From: Candidatus Segatella papionis | GTDB taxonomy: Bacteria; Bacteroidota; Bacteroidia; Bacteroidales; Bacteroidaceae | Reading direction: 5' to 3' | DNA length: 23,822 nt | Assembly (NCBI GenBank): GCA_002297965.1 | Contig: DBLF01000051.1 | Location: forward strand, 35,705 to 59,526 | Shown: positions 14,681 through 23,271 of the stretch, one piece after another | How positions within the stretch are numbered: position 1 is the stretch's first letter | Layout of the letters: every line of letters begins with the position of its first letter | Notes under the pieces: model-generated | Databases searched by the model: none | What the model was told of the DNA's origin: nothing | Seen by the model: the letters and a program-made list of their open reading frames with translations, nothing else | Translations under genes and position numbers: made by a program

Positions 14681-15862
14681 TTATTCCACATAAAGCACGA
14701 GTCCCTTCAGGTACTCGCCCTCAGGATGGTAGATATTGATCGGGTGATCGGCAGGTTGATGCAGTTGATGCAGGATGCGCACCTTTCTGCCTGCCTGTGC
14801 CGCCGCCGTAAAGACAGCGTTTCGGAAATTATCCTTGGTCACCACCTGCGAGCAACTGAAAGTAAAGAGGATTCCTCCCTTCTTGATGCGCTGCAGTCCC
14901 TTCACATTCAGACGGGTATATCCCTTCAAGGCATTGCGGAGCGCAGCTCTGTGCTTGGCAAAGGCTGGTGGGTCCAGAATGATGAGGTCGTACTGCTGGT
15001 CGTGCTCATCCAAGTATTTGAATGCATCCTCGCAGATAGCCTCATGACGTGCGTCACCAGGGAAATTGAGAGCGATGTTCTCATTGGTCAGTTCGATGGC
15101 CTTGGCAGAGCTATCTACAGAGTGTACAGCCTTGGCATTGCCGCGCATGGCATACACAGAGAAGCCACCAGTATAGCAGAACATATTGAGCACGCTTTTC
15201 CCCTTGGCATATTGTTCCAGCAAGGAGCGGTTCTCACGCTGATCCACAAAGAACCCCGTCTTCTGACCACGCAACCAGTCTATATGGAATTTCAATCCAT
15301 TCTCCACAGCCACGTCATCGGCATCCCCACCAAGAATAAAGCCATTTTCCTGTCTTAAGTCAGCCTTATAAGGCAAAGTAGTCTCACTCTTGTAGTAGAT
15401 GTTCTGCAGCTTGTCGCCCATCACCTTCTTCAAGGCCTGGGCTATCTCCATGCGGCACACGTGCATACCCACGCTGTGGGCTTGCATCACGGCTGTCGGA
15501 CCATAACAGTCGATAACCAATCCAGGCAGGTTGTCACCTTCACCATGCACAAGTCGATAAGTATTGTTGTCTGGATTTTCAGCTATACCCACAGCCACAC
15601 GCATCCGGTAAGCAGACTCCAACCGAGCGCACCAAAAATCCTCATCTATCTCTATGTCACGGAAAGAAAGCACACGCACGGCTATCGAACCTATCTGATA
15701 ATGCCCGACGGCTATAAAGTCACCGCCACGGGTGATGACGCGCACGATTTCACCTTCCTCTATGCCTTCATCCATGGATTGGATGGCACCAGAGAATATC
15801 CAAGGGTGGAATCTCTTGAGAGACTCCTCCTTGCCTTTCTTCAAATATACGTTCTTATACAT
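14681..15862 (-). CDS. rlmI: Class I SAM-dependent 23S rRNA (cytosine-C5) methyltransferase, RlmI type
   Basis: A 393-residue protein with an N-terminal PUA RNA-binding domain (about 3-75), a central linker domain and a Rossmann methyltransferase. Diagnostic segments are GQKTGFFVDQREN (189-201), the SAM-binding VLNMFCYTGGFSVYA (214-228), LDPPAF (276-281) and the catalytic-Cys segment TFSCSQ (324-329). E. coli RlmI makes m5C1962 in 23S rRNA; equivalent specificity here is inferred from overall architecture. It follows the exonuclease by 29 bases and precedes the lipoprotein gene. Confidence 0.88.
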   Translation of the reverse strand: MYKNVYLKKGKEESLKRFHPWIFSGAIQSMDEGIEEGEIVRVITRGGDFIAVGHYQIGSIAVRVLSFRDIEIDEDFWCARLESAYRMRVAVGIAENPDNNTYRLVHGEGDNLPGLVIDCYGPTAVMQAHSVGMHVCRMEIAQALKKVMGDKLQNIYYKSETTLPYKADLRQENGFILGGDADDVAVENGLKFHIDWLRGQKTGFFVDQRENRSLLEQYAKGKSVLNMFCYTGGFSVYAMRGNAKAVHSVDSSAKAIELTNENIALNFPGDARHEAICEDAFKYLDEHDQQYDLIILDPPAFAKHRAALRNALKGYTRLNVKGLQRIKKGGILFTFSCSQVVTKDNFRNAVFTAAAQAGRKVRILHQLHQPADHPINIYHPEGEYLKGLVLYVE

Positions 15863-15891
15863 TATTATATATGCAATACTTTAATCTAATA

Positions 15892-16497
15892 CTAAACTAT
15901 CTCATAATCGCTGGCCTCGTTAAGTCGCTCAAATTCCTCGTAAAGGTTGATGCAACACCAGGCATCAGTAGCAGCATAGAGACATTGGGAGTCTTTCAGC
16001 TCGTGCGCCTCCCAGTTGCTGAGACGCTGCGCCTTGCTTATCTTCTGATGGAAGAGGTTGGCATAAAGTTTCTGCAAGCTCATGTCCTTGATGCCAAATT
16101 CCTTGGCCACGTCTTGCAGCTCTATAAAGTAACCAGCCTTGAACTCGCACCTTCTATGCAACTGCAAGAGATCATCGTGCCAGGACAATCCCACTTTTGG
16201 CACCTTCTTGTCTTCCAGTAATCGGATGACGGCTGGGGTCATGCCCGTGAGATGCAGGCGAAAGAGGAAACAGGTGTCACGCGTGCTCACCTGTAACAGA
16301 GAAACCTGGTAGTGCTGTCCCTTGGAGAAACTAGGACGCGTCTCCGTATCAACTCCCAAAATATCCTGCTGCAAGAGGTAATCCACGGCGGCATCGGTAT
16401 CCTCGGCTTTGTCTATCACTATCACCTTGCCTGGGAATAGAATCCTTGGCAAACTGTTGACAGTTTTTTTATCGAAACTACTGAAAATTATCTTCAT
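15892..16497 (-). CDS. DEDDy 3'-5' exonuclease domain protein (RNase D / WRN-like)
   Basis: A 201-residue stand-alone exonuclease domain. All three Exo motifs are present: DTET (50-53) supplies Asp50 and Glu52, WHDDL (106-110) supplies the second-motif Asp, and YAATD (174-178) supplies the Tyr and last Asp of the DEDDy type. No HRDC domain follows, so it is not full RNase D. Substrate could be structured RNA (tRNA 3' ends) or DNA. The presence of rlmI directly downstream hints at RNA metabolism, while dnaB and the divergent ftsK make DNA work equally possible. It is the first gene of the minus-strand run and carries the promoter. Confidence 0.85.
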   Translation of the reverse strand: MKIIFSSFDKKTVNSLPRILFPGKVIVIDKAEDTDAAVDYLLQQDILGVDTETRPSFSKGQHYQVSLLQVSTRDTCFLFRLHLTGMTPAVIRLLEDKKVPKVGLSWHDDLLQLHRRCEFKAGYFIELQDVAKEFGIKDMSLQKLYANLFHQKISKAQRLSNWEAHELKDSQCLYAATDAWCCINLYEEFERLNEASDYEIV

Positions 16498-16523
16498 TAT
16501 TACATTTAATTCATTACAACTTG

Positions 16524-16531
16524 CAAAATTA
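16524..16531 (-). promoter_or_regulatory. -7 box for the exonuclease-rlmI-dnaB run
   Basis: TAATTTTG on the minus strand (16531-16524) matches TAnnTTTG exactly, 26 bases before the exonuclease ATG. No good TTTG is found at -33; that region is shared with the opposite promoter. Confidence 0.6.
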
Positions 16532-16554
16532 GCAAAAAAACACGAGAAAAAGGA

Positions 16555-16583
16555 TTGTTTCTCAGACTTTTTTGCTAATTTTG
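16555..16583 (+). promoter_or_regulatory. Promoter of ftsK
   Basis: TAATTTTG at 16576-16583 matches the -7 consensus, with TTG (16555-16557) 18 bases upstream as a possible -33 element. The ATG of ftsK is at 16612, giving a short leader of about 20 bases. Confidence 0.65.
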
Positions 16584-16611
16584 CAGATAAATTACAAAAA
16601 GCAAAATAAAA

Positions 16612-19224
16612 ATGGCAAGAAAAAGAACATCAGGCAAAACTAAATCATTTAGCGAAGCCATTGGTTTACAATATATTTTCAATAACACTATCACTGACTT
16701 CTTCTTAGGACTGGGGCTAGTCGTGATGGCAGTCGTACTACTCATCGCCATGGTATCATTCCTCAACACGGGTGCTGCTGACCAAAGCTTGCTGGAAAAC
16801 TTAAAGCCGGGCGAATGGACCAATACTCAACAACAATTCCAAAATTATTGTGGTTCTCTGGGAGCCATCCTCTCTTATTGGCTCATCGCAGTAAACTTCG
16901 GACTTCCAGCCTTTCTCCTGCCCTGTTTTTTCATCATGGCGGGATTCCAACTGATGAATGTTTATAGAGTAAATCTTTGGAAATGGTTTTTCTGTATGAT
17001 GGTTACCATGATATGGTCATCGGTAACATTTTCCAAGTTTCTCGCTCCAGTCATGGGCGACCTCATCTTCAATCCCGGCGGCAAACACGGCATGTATGTG
17101 GTACAAGCCTTAGAGAATGTCATAGGCCCTCCGGGACTCACCGCCATCCTTCTCTTCGTGGCCATTGCGTTCCTCACCTATCTCACCACCGAGACCATCA
17201 CCATCGTAAGAAAGGCACTCAACCCAATAGGATATATATCCAACAAGGTGAAATTCGAAATCACCAACCACAAGGAGAAAACGGATGCCAATAACGCCAT
17301 CGACGAAGCTTATCGCAATGCAGCACAGGGACCAACTCCAGAAGAAGAGGAAGAGGATGGACAACAAACAGCAACCACCCCTGCGGATACTAACAATAAG
17401 GTTATCGACTTAGACGAGAATCAAGAGGCAGCATATACCCAACCAGCTGCCACAGAGAACTTGGCTCAGGATGCAATAGAAGAATTACAATCAGCCACAC
17501 CTATGGCTTCCGAACCACAACCGGCACATTCTGCACCAAGCTTCTTGCAACAGCAACGAGAGCGCAGGGCGCAGAGAGCGGAACTGGAAAGACAAGAGAT
17601 GGAGGCTGCCGCAGCGGCTTCTGCCCATATCGGTATGGATATCTCTGTTGCCACGGGCGAAGAGAAGGCTACCAGCAACACCGTCAGCAATGCCGAGGTG
17701 CTCAACACGCCTATCAACCCGAAGGAACCATTCACTAAATACAAGTACCCTACCCTGAACCTCCTGAAGAAGTATGATGACCAAGACGTGTCCATCGACG
17801 AGGAGGAGCAGAAGGCCAACAAGAACAGAATCATCGAGGTGCTGGGCAACTTCGGCGTACAGATCAAGACCATCCGTGCCACCGTGGGACCTACCATCAC
17901 GCTCTATGAGATACAACCAGCAGAGGGTGTGCGCATCTCCAAGATCAAGAACTTGGAAGACGACATTGCCTTGAGCCTCGCTGCCCTGGGCATTCGTATC
18001 ATCGCCCCAATCCCTGGCAAGGGTACCATCGGTATCGAGGTTCCTAACGCCAAGGCAAACATCGTGAGCATGGAGAGCATATTGAACTCCAAGAAGTTCC
18101 AGGAGACCAAGATGGAGCTACCTATCGCCTTGGGCAAGACCATCACCAACGAAGTGTTCATGGTAGATTTGGCGAAGATTCCTCACCTGCTCGTTGCCGG
18201 TGCCACCGGACAGGGTAAGTCTGTAGGACTGAATGCCATCATCACCTCCCTGCTCTACAAGAAGCATCCTAACGAGTTAAAACTGGTGCTCATCGACCCT
18301 AAGAAGGTAGAGTTCAGCGTATATTCTCGCATCACCAACAAGTTTATGGCAGCTGTCCCTGACGAGGAGGAGCCTATCATCACCGATGTTACCAAGGTGG
18401 TGCGCACACTCAATAGCCTCTGCGTGCTGATGGATAGCCGATACGACTTACTGAAGAAAGCAGGCGCACGTAACATTAAGGAATACAACCAGAAATACGT
18501 GAACCACCGTCTGAAACTCACTGACGGCCACCAATATATGCCATACATCGTGGTCATCATCGACGAGTTTGGCGACTTGATTATGACGGCAGGCAAGGAG
18601 GTGGAGCTTCCTATCGCCCGCATCGCCCAGTTGGCTCGTGCCGTGGGCATCCACATGATCATCGCCACCCAGCGCCCTACCACAAGCATCATCACAGGTA
18701 ATATCAAGGCCAACTTCCCTGGTCGTATCGCCTTCAAGGTGACAAGTGCCATCGACTCGAAGACTATTCTCGACCGCACGGGAGCCAACCAGCTTATCGG
18801 TCGTGGTGATATGCTCTATCTGAATGGAAACGAGCCTGTGCGTGTACAGTGCGCCTTTGTTGATACGCCAGAGATTGAGCGCATCAACGAGTTCATCTGC
18901 GAGCAACCTGGTCCTATCGAACCAATGGAGCTGCCAGAACCAGCCAACGAAGATGGAGGCGTAGGAGGCAATGGAGGCGTAGATGCTCGCAACCTCGACC
19001 CTTACTTCGAGGAAGCTGCCCATGCCATCGTACTCTCGCAGCAAGGCAGCACCAGTATGATACAGCGCCGATTCAGCATCGGATACAACCGTGCCGGACG
19101 ACTGATGGATCAGTTGGAAGCAGCAGGCATTGTGGGTGCGGCACAAGGCAGCAAGCCTCGTGAGGTACTCTTGCAAGACGAGAACCAGCTCAACACCTTA
19201 CTGATGCAACTCAGAAACAGTTAA
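16612..19224 (+). CDS. ftsK: DNA translocase FtsK/SpoIIIE
   Basis: An 870-residue membrane-anchored DNA motor that moves chromosome dimers and terminus DNA through the septum and activates XerCD. The N-terminus has about four membrane segments (about 29-52, 84-110, 124-142, 165-195). A variable Glu/Gln/Ala-rich linker follows (about 205-375), shorter than that of E. coli FtsK. Alpha and beta motor domains follow, with Walker A GATGQGKS (530-537) and Walker B VVIIDEFGDL (647-656). ATQRPTTSIITGNIKANFPGR (695-715) is typical of the motor. The gamma DNA-reading winged helix is at about 808-865 (SMIQRRFSIGYNRAGRLMDQLE). It is complete and followed by a strong hairpin and then lolA. Confidence 0.96.
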   Translation: MARKRTSGKTKSFSEAIGLQYIFNNTITDFFLGLGLVVMAVVLLIAMVSFLNTGAADQSLLENLKPGEWTNTQQQFQNYCGSLGAILSYWLIAVNFGLPAFLLPCFFIMAGFQLMNVYRVNLWKWFFCMMVTMIWSSVTFSKFLAPVMGDLIFNPGGKHGMYVVQALENVIGPPGLTAILLFVAIAFLTYLTTETITIVRKALNPIGYISNKVKFEITNHKEKTDANNAIDEAYRNAAQGPTPEEEEEDGQQTATTPADTNNKVIDLDENQEAAYTQPAATENLAQDAIEELQSATPMASEPQPAHSAPSFLQQQRERRAQRAELERQEMEAAAAASAHIGMDISVATGEEKATSNTVSNAEVLNTPINPKEPFTKYKYPTLNLLKKYDDQDVSIDEEEQKANKNRIIEVLGNFGVQIKTIRATVGPTITLYEIQPAEGVRISKIKNLEDDIALSLAALGIRIIAPIPGKGTIGIEVPNAKANIVSMESILNSKKFQETKMELPIALGKTITNEVFMVDLAKIPHLLVAGATGQGKSVGLNAIITSLLYKKHPNELKLVLIDPKKVEFSVYSRITNKFMAAVPDEEEPIITDVTKVVRTLNSLCVLMDSRYDLLKKAGARNIKEYNQKYVNHRLKLTDGHQYMPYIVVIIDEFGDLIMTAGKEVELPIARIAQLARAVGIHMIIATQRPTTSIITGNIKANFPGRIAFKVTSAIDSKTILDRTGANQLIGRGDMLYLNGNEPVRVQCAFVDTPEIERINEFICEQPGPIEPMELPEPANEDGGVGGNGGVDARNLDPYFEEAAHAIVLSQQGSTSMIQRRFSIGYNRAGRLMDQLEAAGIVGAAQGSKPREVLLQDENQLNTLLMQLRNS

Positions 19225-19228
19225 ACCT

Positions 19229-19276
19229 TAAAGCCGTAAAAGCGTCTAAGATTAGAAAAGCGCTTTTGCGGCTTTA
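19229..19276 (+). terminator. Terminator-like hairpin after ftsK
   Basis: AAAGCCGTAAAAGCG (19230-19244) pairs with CGCTTTTGCGGCTTT (19261-19275), 15 pairs with one T-G wobble and one further flanking pair. The loop is 16 bases. The trailing sequence ATAGATATTTA is only weakly U-rich, so partial read-through into lolA is plausible, especially since I find no good promoter in 19277-19372. Confidence 0.65.
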
Positions 19277-19372
19277 TAGATATTTACATTCCGAAGAAAA
19301 ATGAAAAGAAAGAGATAAAATCTCTAAAGAAATGAATTAACGACTCTAAAGAAAAGAAAGGAAAAATATAAG

Positions 19373-19972
19373 ATGAAAAAGTTTTTAGCTTTAGCCTTTA
19401 TGGCAATGATGGCGATGGGCAGCATGGCTCAGACCGCCCAGCAAGTACTCGACAAGACAGCAGCCGTCATCGGAAACAAAAGTGGAGCCTCCGCTAACTT
19501 CAAGATGTCAAGTGGCAAGTATGGTTCTGCCAGCGGCACCATCACCATCAAGGGCAACAAATTCAATGCCCGCACCCCCCAAGCCATCGTTTGGTATAAT
19601 GGCAAGACCCAGTGGTCTTATCTCAAGAAAACCAACGAGGTAAACGTGAGCAATCCTACCCAGGCGCAGCAGATGTCGATGAACCCCTACACCTTCATCA
19701 ACATCTACAAGACTGGCTACAAGAGCACGCTCAAGACCGTAGGCAGCAATTACCAGGTACACCTCGTAGCCAACAACCAGAAGCGCAGTGTAGCAGAGAT
19801 GTACATCACCATCAACAAGAAGACCCATGTGCCATCACAGGTCAAGATGCGCCAAGGCAACACATGGAGCACCATAGACATTTCAGGTTTCAAGGCAAAG
19901 AATATTTCCAATAGTGCCTTCACCTTCAATAGCAAGGAGTTTCCTACAGCCGAGGTCATCGACCTGAGATAA
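19373..19972 (+). CDS. LolA-like outer-membrane lipoprotein carrier protein
   Basis: A 199-residue periplasmic protein. Signal peptide 1-19 (MKKFLALAFMAMMAMGSMA) is followed by QTAQQVLDKTA. The rest shows the LolA-type half-barrel pattern: FKMSSGKYGSASGTITIKGN strands (43-62), TPQAIVWYNGKTQWSYL (68-84), NEVNVSNPT (88-96) and a C-terminal sheet ending in FNSKEFPTAEVIDLR. LolA ferries lipoproteins from LolCDE to the outer membrane. In Bacteroidetes such genes are often short, divergent and found after ftsK. A GGAAAAA stretch precedes the ATG. Activity as a general lipoprotein chaperone is inferred from fold and position. Confidence 0.8.
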   Translation: MKKFLALAFMAMMAMGSMAQTAQQVLDKTAAVIGNKSGASANFKMSSGKYGSASGTITIKGNKFNARTPQAIVWYNGKTQWSYLKKTNEVNVSNPTQAQQMSMNPYTFINIYKTGYKSTLKTVGSNYQVHLVANNQKRSVAEMYITINKKTHVPSQVKMRQGNTWSTIDISGFKAKNISNSAFTFNSKEFPTAEVIDLR

Positions 19973-20019
19973 GACCAGAGGGCTATAATTAATAACAATC
20001 TAAAGCAACCTATTCAGCA

Positions 20020-21108
20020 ATGAAAGATTTCAACCCCATCCTCAGCTTGTTCGACATCCAGGGAACTGTGAGCGAAGTAAAGCCCTTGGGCAACGGACTG
20101 ATCAACGACACCTATAAGGTGAACACCGTTGAGCCTGATGCCCCCGACTATGTATTGCAACGCATCAACGACTCCATCTTTACCGATGTCGATTTGTTGC
20201 AACATAACATAGAGGAAGTGACCACCCATATTCGCCACCAACTAGAAAAAGAAGGTGCCGACGACATCGACCGCAAGGTGCTCACCTTCGTCAAGGCGCA
20301 CAATGGCAAAACTTACATCCAAGATGCCGACAAGCAATATTGGCGCATCTCCGTGTTCATCCCTAACGCCATCACGCTGGAGACTGTCAATCCTGAGAGT
20401 TCTTATAACGCCGGCAAAACATTCGGCAAGTTCGAAGCCCAGCTCACCGACATCACCGACCGCTTGGGCGAGACCATCCCCGACTTCCACAATATGGAGT
20501 TGCGCCGCGACCAACTTCGCCAAGCCGTGAAGGAGAACAAGGCTGGACGAGCAGAAAGTGTCAAGGATTTCATCGCCGACATCGAGATATACATGGACGA
20601 AATGTGTCTCTGTCAACGGCTCTTCCGTGAGGGCAAGCTCAAGAAGCACGTCTGCCACTGTGATACCAAGGTGAACAATATGATGTTCGACGAACATGGT
20701 TATGTGCTCTGCGTCATCGACCTCGACACCGTGATGCCATCACTCTTCGTCAGCGACTACGGCGATTTTCTCCGTACAGCTGCCAACACCATAGCCGAGG
20801 ATTCACCCGAGTTCGACAAGATAGATTTCCGTATGGATATCTTTGAGTCATTCACCCGTGGCTATATCGAGTCGGCCTCCTCATTCCTCAGCCCATTAGA
20901 GATCTCCCTCTTACCGCACGCCGCAGAGCTTTTCCCATACATGCAGGCAGTTCGCTTCCTTTGGGATTACCTCAATGGCGACCATTACTGGAAATGTCAA
21001 TATCCCGAGCACAATCTGGTGAGAGCCAAAAACCAGTGGCATCTCTTCCTCAAGGCGAAGGAGCACGAGACAGAGATGAAGAGTTTCATAGAAAGTTTGC
21101 AGAAATAA
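20020..21108 (+). CDS. Aminoglycoside-phosphotransferase-fold sugar kinase (N-acetylhexosamine 1-kinase-like)
   Basis: A 362-residue APH-fold kinase. Seen are the nucleotide-binding loop LGNGLINDTYKV (23-34), a short hinge near VFIPNAITLE (112-121), the catalytic loop HCDTKVNN (213-220) with Asp215 and Asn220, and the metal-binding IDLDTVMP (233-240) followed by SDYGDFLR. The HxDTKxNN loop and GNGxINDTY start resemble the N-acetylhexosamine 1-kinase NahK of the lacto-N-biose/GNB pathway and related Bacteroidetes proteins. It would then phosphorylate GlcNAc/GalNAc at C1. It lies 47 bases after lolA. A phosphotransferase acting on another sugar or cell-wall amino sugar cannot be ruled out, and antibiotic resistance is unlikely from this context. 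Confidence 0.75.
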   Translation: MKDFNPILSLFDIQGTVSEVKPLGNGLINDTYKVNTVEPDAPDYVLQRINDSIFTDVDLLQHNIEEVTTHIRHQLEKEGADDIDRKVLTFVKAHNGKTYIQDADKQYWRISVFIPNAITLETVNPESSYNAGKTFGKFEAQLTDITDRLGETIPDFHNMELRRDQLRQAVKENKAGRAESVKDFIADIEIYMDEMCLCQRLFREGKLKKHVCHCDTKVNNMMFDEHGYVLCVIDLDTVMPSLFVSDYGDFLRTAANTIAEDSPEFDKIDFRMDIFESFTRGYIESASSFLSPLEISLLPHAAELFPYMQAVRFLWDYLNGDHYWKCQYPEHNLVRAKNQWHLFLKAKEHETEMKSFIESLQK

Positions 21109-21134
21109 AGAAAACGATGATACAAAATTATAGA

Positions 21135-21200
21135 TGATACAAAAAAAAATCCCGATTCAGAAATTCACTTGGAATCTCCGAATCGGGATTTTCTTGTATC
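21135..21200. terminator. Bidirectional terminator between kinase and dehydratase genes
   Basis: AAAATCCCGATTC (21146-21158) pairs perfectly over 13 bases with GAATCGGGATTTT (21180-21192), and GATACAA/TTGTATC (21135-21141 with 21194-21200) closes an outer stem. A-rich and T-rich flanks occur on both sides, so it can end transcription of both converging genes. Confidence 0.8.
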
Positions 21201-21257
21201 CATTATGATGATGTCATCTAGTCATACATCAGCCCGTTATTGTTCATTCTTATATCA

Positions 21258-23204
21258 TCATTTGTCCAGTGCCTGATACTTCGAGTGCTGGCTCTTATAC
21301 TCAGGTACGATGGCCTTCATCTTGCCCACTATCTTCATATCATCAAAGCTTAGGGCTATCTTCGACAGCTCGTCCAGCTCCCGGCACACATCCTGATAGT
21401 CGTACTCACGCACCTTCGCTATCTTGATTTTCTTGTGGAAGGTAGGGAGCGTCACCTCCTTGTCGTTCAAGACCTCCTCGTAGAGTTTCTCGCCGTCACG
21501 TAAACCGGTGAACTTGATTTCGATGTTCTTTGCGCCGCTCAACTTGATCATACGCTTCGCCAAATCCACTATCTTCACAGGCTTGCCCATGTCGAAGACG
21601 AAGATTTCGCCGCCGTGCCCCATAGTTCCTGCCTCCAGCACCAGCTTGCACGCCTCAGGTATCAGCATGAAGAAACGGATGATGTCGGGATGAGTAACAG
21701 TAACGGGGCCGCCGTTCTTAATCTGTTCCTTGAACAGAGGTATCACAGACCCATTGCTGCCCAGCACATTACCAAACCTTGTAGTAACAAATTGTGTAAC
21801 CGCCTTTAGGGGCATTCCGTCAGCCCCCAAGCAAGCATCCGCCATCACCTTACCCTCCTTGACAGCCTTGTCGAGGCTCTGCACGTAAATCTCGCAGATA
21901 CGCTTCGAGCAGCCCATCACATTCGTCGGGTTCACAGCCTTGTCGGTGGAAATCATCACAAATTTCCTCACACCGTACTTCACGCTCAGGTCGGCGATCA
22001 CACGAGTGCCATCCACATTGTTCTGAATGCTTTCGCTCGGGTTGTCCTCCATCATCGGCACATGCTTGTAAGCCGCCGCATGGAATACATAGTTAGGTCT
22101 GTGCTCCGTAAAGATTTCCTCCATGCGAGGCTCGTTCTGAATGCTTGCCATCAGCGTGAAAGCCTTGATGTCGGGATATTGCTTCGCCATCATCAGTCTC
22201 ACGTCGTGCAGTGGAGTCTCCGCCTGGTCCACCAATATCAGCTCGCTAGGATTGTAGATGGCAATCTGTCGTACCATCTCGCTTCCGATGCTACCCGCGG
22301 CACCCGTAATCAAGATGCGCTTGCCCGTGAGCAGGTTGCCCACAGCCTCCATATCCACCTCGATTTTCTCTCTTGGCAGCAAGTCCTCGATATCCACCTC
22401 CTTGATTTGCGAATGCGAGAAATCGCTCTTTCCGTCCCATTCCTGGGCACCCGAGACGATGAGAATCTTGATGTCATTCTCCACCAGGCGATTGATCATC
22501 TCCGAGTTCCGTCGGATTTCATCGCCCTTCAGAGGCGACACGAGCAGTCCGTCGGCACCCTCCTTCTTCATCGCCTCCACCAGGTGGTCATCATTAGGGA
22601 ATATTTCCACACCCATCATATACTTGCCCTTTCCGCTCACCGTGTCGCTCACGAAACCCTTCAGCACAAAGCGGGAAGGCTTGGTACTGCGAATGAGCTT
22701 GGCAAGCCCCACGCCGCCGCTGTGTGTGCCATAGATGAAGACACGCATCGCCTTGCCCATGGTCATAGAGTCGTAAAGCATTTTCACGACGATACGCACC
22801 ATGGTCATCAGCAAAGTCGCAATAATGAAAGTGAAGAAGAGCTCACGCATCCTCACAGGCTCCAGCCATCTATCGACATGCCCGAAATATCGAGCGATGG
22901 CGATGATGAGCATACCGATGGCATTGGCGTAGGCAACCCTCGTCAAATCCACAAACGAAGAAAATCTGATGATAGCCTGGTAAGTTCGCATAATGCGGAA
23001 GCCTATCATATAGGCGAAGAGATAGACACACAGCGTCCCCATCAATGGCCAGAAATTGCGGGTCAGTTCGATGGCACCATGGTCTAGATAATAGCATACC
23101 AAGCCCGATGCCAACAAGATGAGGCAATCGATAATGAGCACACACCAGTAAGGAAGGGCATTCTTAGTGAAATACCATTCCCTCAATTTTGAGATAAAGT
23201 TCAT
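21258..23204 (-). CDS. Membrane nucleotide-sugar 4,6-dehydratase/epimerase, CapD/WbpM/PglF family
   Basis: A 648-residue protein. Four membrane helices lie in the first 145 residues (about 18-40, 52-70, 92-108, 121-145), followed by a CoA-binding-like Rossmann domain (152-260) and the catalytic SDR domain. The NAD-binding GAAGSIGSE is at 301-309. FHAAAYKHVPMMEDNP (354-369) and STDKAVNPT (399-407) are family hallmarks. The usual Tyr of YxxxK is Met410 with Lys414 in MGCSK, the known variant of large membrane 4,6-dehydratases. These act on UDP-GlcNAc for bacillosamine, FucNAc or QuiNAc synthesis. The start ATG is followed directly by the conserved N-terminus. It lies 67 bases after a DegT aminotransferase, giving a PglF-PglE-like pair, so UDP-4-keto to UDP-4-amino sugar synthesis is likely. 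Confidence 0.88.
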   Translation of the reverse strand: MNFISKLREWYFTKNALPYWCVLIIDCLILLASGLVCYYLDHGAIELTRNFWPLMGTLCVYLFAYMIGFRIMRTYQAIIRFSSFVDLTRVAYANAIGMLIIAIARYFGHVDRWLEPVRMRELFFTFIIATLLMTMVRIVVKMLYDSMTMGKAMRVFIYGTHSGGVGLAKLIRSTKPSRFVLKGFVSDTVSGKGKYMMGVEIFPNDDHLVEAMKKEGADGLLVSPLKGDEIRRNSEMINRLVENDIKILIVSGAQEWDGKSDFSHSQIKEVDIEDLLPREKIEVDMEAVGNLLTGKRILITGAAGSIGSEMVRQIAIYNPSELILVDQAETPLHDVRLMMAKQYPDIKAFTLMASIQNEPRMEEIFTEHRPNYVFHAAAYKHVPMMEDNPSESIQNNVDGTRVIADLSVKYGVRKFVMISTDKAVNPTNVMGCSKRICEIYVQSLDKAVKEGKVMADACLGADGMPLKAVTQFVTTRFGNVLGSNGSVIPLFKEQIKNGGPVTVTHPDIIRFFMLIPEACKLVLEAGTMGHGGEIFVFDMGKPVKIVDLAKRMIKLSGAKNIEIKFTGLRDGEKLYEEVLNDKEVTLPTFHKKIKIAKVREYDYQDVCRELDELSKIALSFDDMKIVGKMKAIVPEYKSQHSKYQALDK

Positions 23205-23271
23205 AGAAATCTAAAAATATATTTCTAAAATAATATTGTGTTTTTCTTATCTATTTTTTAAGTAATTCTGA

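Larger units (their letters stand above)
16522..16585. repeat. Inverted repeat spanning the exonuclease/ftsK divergent promoters
   Basis: TGCAAAATTAGCAAAAAA (16522-16539) is perfectly complementary to TTTTTTGCTAATTTTGCA (16568-16585), 18 bases per arm around a 28-base centre. Each arm contains one -7 box. Confidence 0.85.

Noticed and set aside
20020..21108. Antibiotic-resistance aminoglycoside phosphotransferase
   Set aside because: The GNGxINDTY and HxDTKxNN motifs fit NahK-like sugar kinases better, and there is no mobile or resistance context.
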